DNA from: Jaapia argillacea MUCL 33604
Lineage: Eukaryota > Basidiomycota > Agaricomycetes > Jaapiales > Jaapiaceae
Assembly (NCBI GenBank): GCA_000697665.1
Contig: KL197709.1
Coordinates: forward strand, 783,877 to 847,876
Length of the DNA: 64,000 nt
Direction of reading: 5' to 3'
In this document: positions 23,411 through 34,693 of the stretch, piece by piece
How the letters are laid out: each line of letters starts with the position of its first letter
How positions within the stretch are numbered: the stretch's first letter is position 1
Notes under the pieces: generated by a model
Told to the model about the DNA's origin: nothing
Database searches by the model: none
What the model saw: the letters and a program-made list of their open reading frames with translations, nothing else
Made by a program: the position numbers and the translations under genes

Positions 23411-24172
23411 AGTCAGTGACCAACTGCGTGACACAATTGTGATAATGTTTCTGCCAACCTCCACACTCGACCCACCCGACGGCGGCGGCGCTGCCTCGAC
23501 GACCTCGCCAACAGCGATACACGCTCTCTCAACGGCGTACTTGACACCGCTTGACTCGTACGCCACACCATTAATTCCTCCCCGGTCAGTCTCATGCACA
23601 AGCAGCACCCGCCAACCTCGAGCTTCCCATCGTGTCACCGTCGCCGCCGCCACCTGCTCGTTCTCAATAGACACGGAACCCCCTACTGCTGAGGCTGGAA
23701 ATTNTGATACATCACACAGATTTAATGGAGCTCTTGGGGCTTCAGGATGCGTCGGACTCAGGCGGCTCGGGCTCACGTCGGTTACCTTGGTATGTCTGCT
23801 CCTGCGTTCCTTCTTGCTTACCACTCGGTGTGGAAGCATGCCTTCAACCACCCTCATGCCCTTATTTTGCACTCCCATTCACCTCCGATGCTGATCATTC
23901 CTCCAAGGTGTCGGTTGGTCTCCCGGAGATTGATTCAATGTTGGTCGTGCCGATGTTATGTATATTTTTGTGTCTGAACTTTTGCAAACCATATACATGT
24001 GTTGCCCTCCCCAGCACCTTAGGTCTCAGTTAATGTTGAGAACATGGAAACTCGGGCCACTTGAACATCGCTGTGGCAGGGCGTGACAAGACCACGTCCC
24101 AAAAAGGCTTATCTAGAAATCAACAAGTACAAAGGGCTACAGCCACAGGGCTATAGCCCAGGGCCATAGCCC
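23322..24172. repeat. Inverted repeat pair, 30 bp arms about 790 bp apart
   Basis: The left arm 23322-23351 begins GGGCTATGGCCCTGGGCTAT. It matches the reverse complement of 24143-24172 at 28 of 30 positions. The arms are internally palindromic (GGGCTATAGCCC), so they may be a dispersed satellite word and not the ends of one element. No flanking target duplication is obvious. Confidence 0.45.
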
Positions 24173-24340
24173 TCCTTTCCGTGGATGAGATGTTCTCCGA
24201 GGAGCCTGTCATCACAGATATATGTCAGTGACCCACATCTTCAAACGTAGCACCGGCTTTCACGACTTCGTGGGAGGAAGGGGTCGATGGTAAGGTCGGT
24301 CATGGTTGTGTGGCCATAGTACACGACTGATGAGGCATGC

Positions 24341-24500
24341 CACCGACAGATTCTGATCCTTCCATATTAGGAAATTTGGTTCTCCCAAAGGAGCGACGAT
24401 CCCTTGCCAACAACCCCGACCAACTCAGCAAACCCAACTTGTAACTATTGGCCGCCATCGGACTTCCAATCTCCAGCAACGTATAAAAGGGTCGACACAC
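24341..24500 (+). promoter_or_regulatory. Orphan promoter-like fragment with TATA box
   Basis: The stretch matches the upstream region of HNH1 (45560-45655) in several blocks: CCACCGnCAGATTCTGAT, CCCAAAGG.GCGACGATCC, and CATCGGACTTnCAATnTCCAGCA. It then reads ACGTATAAAAGGG, a good TATA box. No open gene follows, so it looks like a detached upstream fragment of the HNH family. Confidence 0.5.
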
Positions 24501-24945
24501 CGTCAAGCTCAACATATGTACATGCGATCCTTTAATCCTCCCTCCCGGCTCTCCTCCCAATCGCCTAACGAGAAATCACTGATGAAAATCCCAAATATCA
24601 CGGTCGTGATCGCAGCCTATAGCTCGCGGAGGGAAGCAACGTTACGCCGACTTTTTCGAGGAGTCCGGTGAGCTCGAGATGAGTGGGTATGGCTGTACAG
24701 GACTTCTGACGCTCGAGCAATGGGGATAGAGCGGCAACAAATAATCAGCTGGAGATTTCAGACTGAATGGACTGTAAATCATTAACATGGCTCCCAACAA
24801 CAAGATCGATAAATACACATCGTCGTCCCCATGAGGAACTGTGTTCTCCTTGGGGTGTCGTGGAGAAAATGGACCATGCGCCAGAAATACGAGATGGAGA
24901 CTCGGAGTAAAAGGTCATTGCCATATCTGATACTAGCCAAGGGTA

Positions 24946-26125
24946 TCAGGCCTCCGCATCATATGCACCACCGTTCACCGTCCCCTCGCTCTCCCTCTTC
25001 GCCCGCCTCTTCTCCATCCACCTATCGATCGGAGTAACATCTTCACTCCTCCAGTCACCCCAGAATCCCGTACCAAAGATATCTCTGATGTTCAAGACCG
25101 AAATACAAGTAGCAACGATGACTTCGGGCATCATGTGAAAGATATAGAATGTCGCCTTTCCCCCTGAGGTATTGAGGGTGGAGAATGGGGAGGAGGCGGT
25201 TAGAGATGAGGTGGTATAGTGGATGAGGGTTAAGCGGTAGAGGGGTACGATGGTCTGGAGGATAGTGTTATGATAAGTGAGGATAAACTCTCGAAAGACT
25301 TGTCGGGGTGAGACGTACCAGAAGAGCACCAAAAGTCGCAAGGAGGAGAGTTGACCGACGGTTGATATTTCGAACGGACTTGACGCCCAGTAGGCCCCTA
25401 TTGCCGTGAACAGAGTCAAGAAAAGGCCGACACTCGCACTGGCGTATCTGGAATCCGGATCGTCTCTGAACGAAACACCACCAATGAGAGGGCGAAACCG
25501 ACCTGAGTTGAACAACTTTCTTTCCTTTCTCGATATTCGTCATCGATCCAATATACTTCGCTCCGGCGTAAATTCCGGGAAGTGACCCTGTCAAGGTCCA
25601 CAATGAAGCAAAGTTGAAAAAGTTTCGATATGCCGCGCGTTCTTTGGGCCTATCTTCCCTCGTAGGGTTCGTCTCGAGATCTTCATGAACGTCGGTAAGG
25701 GCTTGACTTTGTGGAGGACGGACGGGTTTTGTAGCGTTAACGAGCAAACATCGGAAGAGTTTGATAAAGTCGTCGATCATGGTGAAGAATCCAACACCGA
25801 TTGTGATTTGCATGTATGTAGCGAGTTTGTGCGAGTCGGGTCGGAGGGTGCCATGCGCTTGGGCTGCTCGTATGGAAAATATGACAGAGCTGATTAGAGA
25901 GAGTATCAGAATACTCAGGAGAGAATCGTACACACGACCGTATACTCACCGCTCAATGACGAAGAGGAATGTTCCAAATACCATTATAGTCCGAGACTTC
26001 CGAAAGAACAACCTGTAGATATTGAAAGGGACGAGGATGGCATAGATAATTGCGAAAATTATAGACGGTGCCAGATCCGAACTTAACGCTACACCTCCAA
26101 TCGGTGATGGAAAGTTGGTGGTCAT
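24946..26125 (-). CDS. Multi-pass membrane protein, RTA1/DUF7702-like, function unknown
   Basis: Three exons, 26125-25950, 25889-25503 and 25447-24946, give 354 residues. The start MTTNFPSPIGG is followed by hydrophobic segments at about residues 20-40 (IIFAIIYAILVPF), 50-65, 85-110, 150-175, 190-215 and two more, about seven in all. The C-terminus is charged and cytosolic-looking (WMEKRRAKRESEG). The acceptor of intron 1 was set by the only frame that keeps ERSVIFSIRAAQAHG open. The layout resembles small fungal seven-helix membrane families (RTA1-like, DUF7702), but I see no diagnostic motif, so the family is tentative. Confidence 0.7.
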
Positions 26126-27212
26126 CGGCAGTAATGAGCGTCTGGCAGTCGATGTGTCTCAGCCGGTACAGTACGTTGTATTATACCACTGCTGCGGACT
26201 GCGACACGAAGTGAATGTATTGATATGAGCTGGATGTATAGAGCACATCAGACCTACAACCGCAGTAAGGCCCAGGACCGAGGTAATTCTACTGCTGGTT
26301 GGGAGTCACGAGGAGGAGGAGCGTGACGGAGAAGCAGAGTCACACTATAACCCGTCACACGCGGACGGTCCACTTGATTGCTGCCCTTTTTCGTGAACCT
26401 TTCCTTCCAAGCTTAAGCTGCCTCGGGAGGGGAAACATCCAGCCTACATGTCGACCCTTTGAAATGAGATAGCTCGATTTTCTATGCAAGAGGTTGATAA
26501 ACCCTTCTTTGCTCACTTGACCAGCATGTCTCGAATCCATCGCACCTTTCTCGTCTCCCGCATTCCAGCTTTCACTTTGACCACCTTTAACTCACTCTCC
26601 GATAAGACGCATATCTGACACGAAGTGCTTGAGCCGAGACTCTCGCGGTGGGGAACAATACTGTCGACTTTCAGCTTGACTCGCCGGCTATGCTAATACG
26701 GCGAAATCCACTAATCGATGGCACTAAGGATTCGCAATTCTCGCTACATATCCTTTGTTGGCCAAACGTTCCCCGATGCTTCTATCACATCACCAAGCCA
26801 AGCCCTTGCCTTACATGCCACCACCTCGTCCGGAGGCCACGATACCCCAGAATGCCTCGCCCTGAAACCCGCCAATCGCGTTGGCTGTTCCTCAGGTTAT
26901 TTTCAACTTCCGTCCACCGTGCCTCATCTATCTCTTGGGAAGCAACGTTGTACCGCCTTGAGGTCATAAAAGCCTCCGAATAACACCCCCCCCCCCAATA
27001 CACTCCTGCTCCGCTTATCGCCATGGCAGATGATTGACAACATCCATCTAACCCGAACGAACACCATATTGGATTCTGATATCGTTTTCCTCCCCGTATG
27101 ACGTGAACCAAATTACGAATGAATAGCCCCGCTTCCTACTATAAGAATACGCTGCTCGTCCTGCTAGGAGTACCAATACCACCCCAATCCACCAACACCA
27201 CCTCAACTCGAC
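26126..27212. other. Intergenic upstream of the CipC-like gene
   Basis: No gene is seen; open frames at 26648-26983 look random. An 11-base C run lies at 26986-26996. CTATAAGAA near 27138 is a likely TATA box for the gene starting at 27213. Confidence 0.5.
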
Positions 27213-27811
27213 ATGGGCTTGTTCCACCACCATTCTGACGAGGCACAGGCCTACGAGGAGGCAAGTCCCACTCCCTTCTCAAGCAAGGAATCCCCTCTAA
27301 TCGATAAGGAAACAGGTTTCCAACGCTCCCCATAAGGCTGCGCTCTCGCACGAGCTCATCGCTGCAGCTGCTTCCTATGAGGTACGTCATCTTACTCATG
27401 CACTACTCAACCCAGCGTGCTCAGTGTCATGTTAGGCTGCCAAAGCCTACGAGAAGCATTGCGAAGAGAATGGAAAGCCCGCCTCTCATGCGAAGGCAAA
27501 GGCTATCCTGTGCGTTTTATTCTGCATTCTGTATCGCCAACACTGTATGAACCTTTGGACATTGCAGCGCCGGTCTCACTGGTGCCTTCGTCGACAAAAT
27601 TGTCGAGTCTAAAGGGGTAGGCATATCAACTTATATTACTCTCTTTCTTTGTGCTCACAATGGTATCCGCAGCTCGACTTCGTTGACAAGGAGAAGGCTA
27701 AGCATCATGGTACGTTCCTTGCCCGGACCTCTGGATACATCATTGGACTAACTTTTGTTGATAGCCAAGGAGCAGGCGGAGAGTGCTCTCGCCAATGCTG
27801 GTGAATATTGA
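27213..27811 (+). CDS. CipC-like stress protein, DUF3759 family
   Basis: Six short exons give 106 residues: 27213-27260, 27316-27381, 27436-27509, 27568-27616, 27673-27709, 27765-27811. The sequence is the whole DUF3759 family pattern: MGLFHHHSDEAQAYEEV, NAPHKAALSHELIAAAA, AAKAYEKHCEENGKPASHAK, VDKIVESKGLDFVDKEKAKH. CipC was named from concanamycin-induced protein in Aspergillus. Family members are small, abundant, helical cytosolic proteins of unknown biochemical role, often induced by stress or wood growth. Intron 1 (27261-27315) has a GC donor (GAG then GCAAGT), needed to reach VSNAPHK in frame. It converges with the MET16 homologue, whose stop lies about 310 bases away. Confidence 0.9.
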
Positions 27812-28121
27812 CCAAAGCTGCTTGTATAACATGTACTCCTCTTTCTTGGGCGTATAATGGGTTAGAAACTTCAGACCCCTTTGGACTACGTATCGTCATA
27901 GCGCCGCGATCTGCGTGATTAATCGATTGCGACCAACGGCCCAGTTCCAATGATACAAGATGTCCCAGTCTCTGCTTCTATCCTACTAACAGATTCGAAG
28001 TCAGAAAGGCGAAATATGAGCAAGTAACTTCGTGCTTCTCTTCTACAGTAAGAGCTACATGTACTTAAAAAAGGGAGAAATAAACAATAAAACGACGACG
28101 TCGCGATGGGTATGGAGAAGT

Positions 28122-29098
28122 TCAAGCCGTGAGTGCGACCGGTGTGGCCACAAACGATGAGTTCGCCACTTGTGCTTGCTCCTGCGCCAGGCGCTCTTGT
28201 TCTCGCTGGTACAAGAGGTGATTAGATGAGAAGGGAGATATTTAACGATAACGCTTACCTTCTTAGCAGCAGCCTTCATCGCAAAGTAATCTTTATGAAG
28301 TCCGCATTCCGTCTTCTCCGCCTTACCCGCCCATCGACCTGCACGCTCGCCTCCATCACCCGCAGCACTCTTCACTGTGCTATGCCAATCGCCAACACTT
28401 CTGTATCCCTGGTCCAAGAGTTTGTTTCGTGGAACACCGTTTTCTTTGATGTACCACTCGACGAGGTGGAAGTTCCAGGAGAACAAGGGGTTGAGTTTAA
28501 TGAGTCCTGTCGAGTCGACTTCGAGAGGTTGAAGGTTGGCGCGATCTGCTCCTTGAGACGCCCGACGACCAGTGATGACGGCCTTAACGCCAAGCTCTTC
28601 GTATGCGCGACGCGCGGGCTCGGCCTATATTTCGACATCTTAGTATCGAATGAAGGCTCATGAAGTTTGGTAGTAACGAACCTTTACGGCAAAGTCATAG
28701 GTATCCTCGTCCTCCTCCCACAAACGCTGCCCATGTTTTGCTTCGAACTCTTGTACGTTTGAACATCCCTCCGGCCTGTAAACGTGAACATCCCTATTGT
28801 ATTTTCTCTTCACCTCCTCGACTAACTCGTAGGTCTCGGGAAAGTGGTAAAGAGTGTCGAGGAAGATTAGTGGCGGTGGGTTGGAAGTGATCTTGGAGAG
28901 CATATCGACGGCGACGAGACCAGTCAGGCCAAAAGCTGTCGTCTGGTACAACCCTGGCAGATACTCGACCGCCCATTTCAGAATATCTTCTGGGGTCAGA
29001 GGGGAGAGGTAGGCGTTGATGGCGTCAAGGTCCGCCTGAGAGATTGGAAGCTGCAGAGGCTTCGAGAGTGCAGGTAATGTTGGCTGCGAATACACCAT
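28122..29098 (-). CDS. MET16: Phosphoadenosine phosphosulfate (PAPS) reductase
   Basis: Three exons, 29098-28682, 28624-28259 and 28205-28122, encode 288 residues. The enzyme reduces PAPS to sulfite with thioredoxin as donor, in cytosolic sulfate assimilation. Visible family marks are FGLTGLVAVDML near the nucleotide site, IFLDTLYHFPETYEL, VITGRRASQGADR, NPLFSWNFHLVEWYI, and the catalytic ECGLH motif (Cys246). The Met at 29098 is chosen over the upstream in-frame Met (29158) because family proteins start about here. The C-terminal exon adds a Gln/Ala-rich tail. Length fits fungal MET16. Confidence 0.94.
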
Positions 29099-31414
29099 GG
29101 TGATATGTATGCGGGCAGTAGACGAAGATTTGTTGGATGAGCCATCGCTGAGGATCAAGATTTTATATGTAGCCTCGTTCGCAATCCTGTCGTCGTCGCC
29201 TTATTCAGCACCACAATGTCATGCACCTGCTCCCACCAATTGAACTTGGGGCAATTTCGGTCTCCCTTGTTCTGACACTGCAGTTTGGACGGCCTCAGTC
29301 GATATCTGGAATTCGTATGGTGTGCTAGAGGCTGTTATTGGATGGCCGCTTCCAAGAATACCACGGTGGGGAACATCCCGTGGAAATTCTGGTCATCTTC
29401 ACCGTTTCCCAAGCAGATGATTGGTTCGAAGAGTTATGGAATTCAAGTTGGTCCATCTGCTCACCGAGTACAGTGACTGGAACCTGGTTTGAACCCTATC
29501 GATATCGTATGAATATCTAGGATGTGATCATCCTGGCAATCCTCTCAATTCCTGTCGAGTCATACCCTGAGAATGGTCTACGTATGTTCGATGGCAATGC
29601 GGTTCTCGTCCCCCTGCCAAGTTCTGATATCCGCCTGGTCTCTTTCCAACATTGACCATTCCTCATGGACTCAGGCTTTCGCGGGAAGCATCTCAACAGC
29701 GCAGGAGATAATCTACGCTCTTCACCGCGACGTTCGACCCTATCTTTCGGCTCCTCGCTGCACTCCGGGGTGGCTGGACCTCCACGATGAGGATAGTATC
29801 CCCACAGACCCCGCTCCCGTAGGATTAGTACACAGTCTCCTGCAGTCGAGATCTTACTTGGGGTTTTTTCTTCAAAGCCCCATCGCAACTCTGCGCAGCG
29901 ACGTAATCTAGGACCAACCCATGCCTCAACCTCATGATTTGATTCCGGTGCATTTAGCGACGTAGGATCTCTTCGCTTGGCCCACGATAGAGCCGTAACC
30001 CATGTTATACCCGAGCAATCCCGAGGAGATCGTAGTGAGTCCTTCTTGCATAATAACCAGGCCAATCCAATCTACTTTGAACGTATATCTACTCCTCAGA
30101 AAACCCTGCCCTATGCAACGTGTTAGCAGTATCTTTCCCGTAACAATGCACTCGACGTTGTCACCTTCGAATACCAAACAGACTCTGTTGAAGGCGATCC
30201 CAGATGCAGACACACTATTTCTCCCGTCGACTAGCATCTACTGCGCCCACGGCCACGGCTTATCCTTCGATCTTGGAAATATCTCTCCAGAGGAAAAGTC
30301 TCAGCCTGACGAGGTCGAATTATCCCAATATCTCGTCGACCTGCAGCTCTCTATCGGATGAGACGCTCCGACGTTCGCTAGTTGTGTGCAAACACATTCA
30401 GAGATCAGCATTCGAAGAGGGTTGCGAGTTGACCCAACGATCCAATCTATCTCAGCGTTCATCGATTTCTTTCTCAGACGTTTGGAGGCTATCTGAAGAG
30501 ATGACATCCGTGACCAGGAACGCATACCTACTGGGGCGTATAGTTTTCCCTATTTTCTTCTTCTGCAATAGTACGTAGTTCGCTGTATTGGTGGAACTCC
30601 TACAGCTTTTACTGCCAGTTGATGTATCTTAAATCGTAATTAGGCACTTATTATTGTCCAACGATAAGCTGCACATAAGTACTTACTTCAGTCAGCTAGT
30701 AACTCCGCGAAATCGCGAGGTCCACTTGGCTCCGCCGCTCCGATGCTTCTGGCAGCTCAACATCCGAGTCCACAGTATCTATCTCCTCCCGATGCCCCTG
30801 CGGTGGCCAGTTTCCGGATATGAATGTTCAATAGTGCACAATCGATAGGCATCCACTGGGTAGCTGGCATATTGCAGTTTGGGACAAGTCCGAGGATCGC
30901 CAACTCCCTTCCTATCCCGGTCTTCTCACTGGCAGCTTCCTGGAGTTATTGGATGAAAACTGATGACAAGTCAGCCTCAGCTGCCCGTCATTCACCTCTC
31001 ACACTTCGTCACATGGGTACTGTCAAAATGAAGTGTCTTCTAGCCGTTCCAGGGGCTACGATCGACAGGTGGATAGGGCTCATCCAAAACACGCTATTTG
31101 AGCAATGTCAGCCCTGCTTCTTGTGCGGCCGTTCCCCAAAATAACATTGTTCCACTTAATGTCTTACGCTGTATGGCATCACGACGTGGGTATCTGTTGA
31201 CCTGAACACGCTATCGTTGCAATGTCAGAGCTGGTTCTCGCTCGGGCCATTGGTTGCTTCTCCAATATCCATGAGAGTGCCGATACTTTTTCACGAACAG
31301 AAGGCGCTTCAGGCTCAACCCAACTTTGTGCCTCTTTCAAAAGCAATGGAATCGTGAACCGTATATCTTGGAGCCTGGATGGTGGATCATCATCTTGGTC
31401 TCCCTCCTCGCACC
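29099..31414. other. Gene-poor stretch upstream of the P450 pair
   Basis: 29290-30590 on the plus strand contains coding-like pieces in changing frames (for example around 29521-29650 and 30111-30360). These may be a decayed or unrecognised gene; see findings. 30900-31414 is the upstream region of the first P450 and is repeated before the second (34160-34693). It includes GTATATCTTGG about 58 bases before the ATG, a TATA candidate. Confidence 0.45.
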
Positions 31415-33846
31415 ATGGACAACTTTCAACCCCTCTATGCTCTCGTTGGAGTCGCTGTTCTATATGTGGTGTACCGTCGCTTCACCCGTATATCTCTCGC
31501 TGATATACGTGGACCGGAGCCGGAGAACTATCTTATAGGTGTGTGTTCACCCAGAACCCGTTCTCATAGATCTGCTCGAACGATATTTCTTTTACAGGCA
31601 ACATGCGGCAACTCCAGCAGGGCATAGCTGGAGTACCGGACTTCGAGTGGACGAACGCATATGGGGGTATAGTCCACCTCAAAGCGCCTTTCGGGGTGAG
31701 TTAGTCGTCCTCGACAGCCTCTTACGTCCTCATGTGTTCTTGTCAGGAGGACAAACTTTTGGTCTCTGACCCCAAAGCTTTACAATATATCTTGTCGACT
31801 TCAGGATATAATTTTACCAAATCCCCAGATCGTCGAGAGCTGACTCGAATTCTAATCGGAGAGGGTCTCATCTTCGTAGAAGGTGGTGGCTACCACATTG
31901 TTTTCAGTTGGAACGTGCTTACATTTTACCTGTGTGTCAAGGTGACGATCATAAACGGCATCGAAAGGTTATGTTGCCAGCATTTGGAGGCCCCGAGTCG
32001 AAAGCTCTCTTCCCCATCTTCCGCTCCACTGTTCAGCAGGTATGGTCCGTCCGAACGGCCCTAAGATTTATTCGCTGACTACCATCTGTTTTCAATAGCT
32101 CATGGAGCTCTGGAAAGATTCTATTTCCAATGACGGGGGCCAATCTTCAGTTCTGAATGTCCCTTTCTGGCTCGGCCGTGCCACTCTCGATGCGATCGGA
32201 GAAGGTGAGTAACTCACTCTGCACCATCATCTTCTGTATCTCAGCTCGCGCCCTCTAGCCGCATTCGACTATAAATTTGGTGCGCTTGACGGGTCCGATA
32301 GTGAGCTGGGCCCAGCCTATAACAATCTATTGTTTGTATCTCTTGGTTGCCCAGCACCAACTCCATACTCACTGCGTCCGTCGATTTTCAGTTCCGACGC
32401 CTTCGCTCTCCCGTCAACGTTGAAGATATTCATCCAGAGCGCCACCAAGTATATCCCCATCCCCGTCATCCGGGCGGCTTACAACAAGCTTCCAGTTGAG
32501 AGCCTGAAACGCATCCGTGGTACCTCGGATCTTGCAAACAAAGTGGCAAAAGATCTTGTCGAGACGAAGGGTGAAGCACTTTTGCACGGCAAGGCCAGTC
32601 GGGATGTCATGACTCTTCTGGGTAGGTTTCCTCTCGAGATATGATGGCGTTTCTTAGTTTCCACTCATGTCTCCGTTAGTCAAGGCAAATGCGTCGACGA
32701 ATGCGAAAGCACAACTATCTGAAATTGAGATGTTGTCTCAGATGCGGTACGCCTTCCACCGTTAGCACCGTGCCTTACCATCTTGATCTAACCCTTGTTC
32801 GATAGTACTCTCATGCTTGCGGGGCATGAGACCAGTGGTATGTAACTACTCGCAAAACATCAGGGACACGCATCTGAAATTCTTTGACAGGAAATAGTCT
32901 GGTAAATAATGTCTCTTTTCTTGACATTTATATCCTCCCAAACTCTTCATCCCTCTTTGCGATTAGACCTGGACCCTGTGGGAACTTGCAAAGAATCCAC
33001 AAATGCAAAGTCGACTTCGAGATGAAATTAGATCTGTAGAAAGGAATGTACGTCAACGAGGTGACACTGATTTCACCCTCGCAGACATCGAGGGCATGTC
33101 TTATCTCCAAGCCGTTCTCAAGGTGTGGGGTTCTCATCTGATATCATCAGGTGTGACTGAGCGACCGAAACTTGTTTCAGGAATCCCTCCGCTTCAATCC
33201 AGTCGTCCTCCATATGTTCCGTGAACCTCTTAAAGACGATGTTCTTCCACTTTTCAAGCCAATTATGACATATTCCGGAAAGCTGGTGCATGAAGTTCCA
33301 ATTCCTGCAGGGACCCGGCTGATCCTCTCGATCTCTGCGTACAATCGGTTCGACCCCCCAACTCTGTGTCCTTTCCCTCGTCTAATTTTCCTATTGTAGC
33401 GATCCCGACATCTGGGGCCCCGACTCTCATACCTTCAACCCCGATCGCTGGTTGACGGGCCATGGAAAGGAAAATAACGGCCCCTCCATTGGAGTCGTTG
33501 GCAATTTGTTCGTTGGTTTTTTCTAGCTTTACGAGGGCATCAAACCCTGACCATCGCCCACTAGATTGACGTTTTCGAGCGGTATCCGATCATGCATTGG
33601 GTGGCGTTTCGCGTAGGTCCTACGACTTTCTTAAGCAGCCCAATTGACTCAAGGGTATCTTCCCGTAGGATGGTGGAGATGCAGACCTTCCTCGCAGACC
33701 TTGTGAATAACTTTGAGTTTGCCCTCACTGAGGAGAGCAAGAAGATCACCAGACAGGCAGCTCTCGTGATGGTGCCGATGGTTGGAGGGAAGCTTGATGA
33801 GGGCGCTCAGCTACCTTTGGCGGTTTCCATTGCGCCCAGAGACTAG
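31415..33846 (+). CDS. Cytochrome P450, tandem copy 1
   Basis: Fifteen exons join to 543 residues: 31415-31538, 31598-31695, 31747-31882, 31942-32039, 32099-32204, 32259-32331, 32392-32621, 32680-32746, 32806-32837, 32891-32901, 32967-33122, 33181-33347, 33400-33507, 33565-33612, 33669-33846. An N-terminal membrane anchor (LVGVAVLYVVYRRF) precedes RGPEPENYLIG. The I-helix motif AGHET is at 316-320, the ExxR motif ESLR at 378-381, and the heme loop FSSGIRSCIG has Cys479. It should be an ER-bound monooxygenase using a separate P450 reductase; the substrate is unknown. Exon 10 is only 11 bases, and exon lengths are identical to those of the next gene. The start is the Met shared with that copy (MDNF). 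Confidence 0.93.
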
Positions 33847-34693
33847 TAGCGGTAGAGGCTTGATGGATGGGGAGGACATTAATTTCGATCGTTGTTCTTA
33901 CAGTAGTATAATCTGGTTTTGATCTGGTTGGTAACTTCCAAGCAACTTCCAAGTTGTGCAAACTCTGTGTGACGGGCGTACCATTATTGCCACGTGGATC
34001 GAAGCCTTCCCTGACCCCGTCACCAATATTCGGAGATGGTGGCGGAGTCCATTCCAGTACTTTGGTCGCAATCTCTAACCGCCGTTGGAACGTTTGGAAG
34101 TTGGAATCGCTATCCGATGTCGAGGCTCCAATGTGTCAGTGAACCCAAGTCGCCAGCCTGAGTTTCCTTCCCATCCTGGTCTTCTCAATGACCTAGTAAA
34201 CTTCCTGGAGAAATTGGATGAAAACTGATGACAAGGCAAGTTTCTGGCCTCCGTGCTCCTCCCACACATCATCACATGAACACTGGTCTGAGTTTGCGCT
34301 ACCTCGGGGTCTTCTAGATGTGTAGGGTTTGCCGATCGGCTGTGGGCAGAACTCTGCCAATACATTTGCTTCTCTTGCGGCTGTCGCCCCAAATCCAAGA
34401 GGTTTCATTCGATGTCTTGCCCTGGAGCTCCCTGGACGAACCGGCATCACAAGGTTGCTAGCCGTCGACCTGAGCCCGCTAGAACTAGACTATCGTTGGG
34501 ATGTCGAAGTTGCTTCTCCTATGGGCTGCCTGCGTCTTCTCCCATATCCATGGGACCACAAAATATTTTTAAAGAATAGAAGGCATCTTGGGCTCAACAC
34601 TTCCTATGTCCCGTTTTGTTGATATTGGAACTATGCCAAGTATATATCTTGGACCAAGATGGTGAAGGAGCTACTCGGCTTCCTCCTCAAACC
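33847..34693. other. Intergenic between the P450 copies
   Basis: The second half repeats the upstream region of copy 1: CTTCCnATCCnGGTCTTCTCA, ATTGGATGAAAACTGATGAC, and TATATCTTGGA. AGTATATATCTTGG at about 34637 is the likely TATA box, 56 bases before the ATG. Confidence 0.6.

Larger units (their letters stand above)
22209..24945. other. Repeat-rich, gene-poor stretch
   Basis: There is no gene I can defend. It holds a degenerate tandem array (22551-23410), an inverted repeat pair (23322-23351 / 24143-24172) and a promoter-like fragment related to that of HNH1 (24341-24500). A minus-strand frame 23878-23303 (with an N at 23704) and plus frames at 22851-23894 and 23725-24033 are long but unrecognisable. 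A decayed gene is possible. Confidence 0.5.

Noticed and set aside
22851-23894. 347-codon plus-strand frame
   Set aside because: It crosses the decayed tandem array and an N base, repeats with the array, and has no recognisable domain; more likely repeat structure than a gene.
26986-26996. C homopolymer as a programmed slippage site
   Set aside because: It is in non-coding sequence with no gene frame around it.
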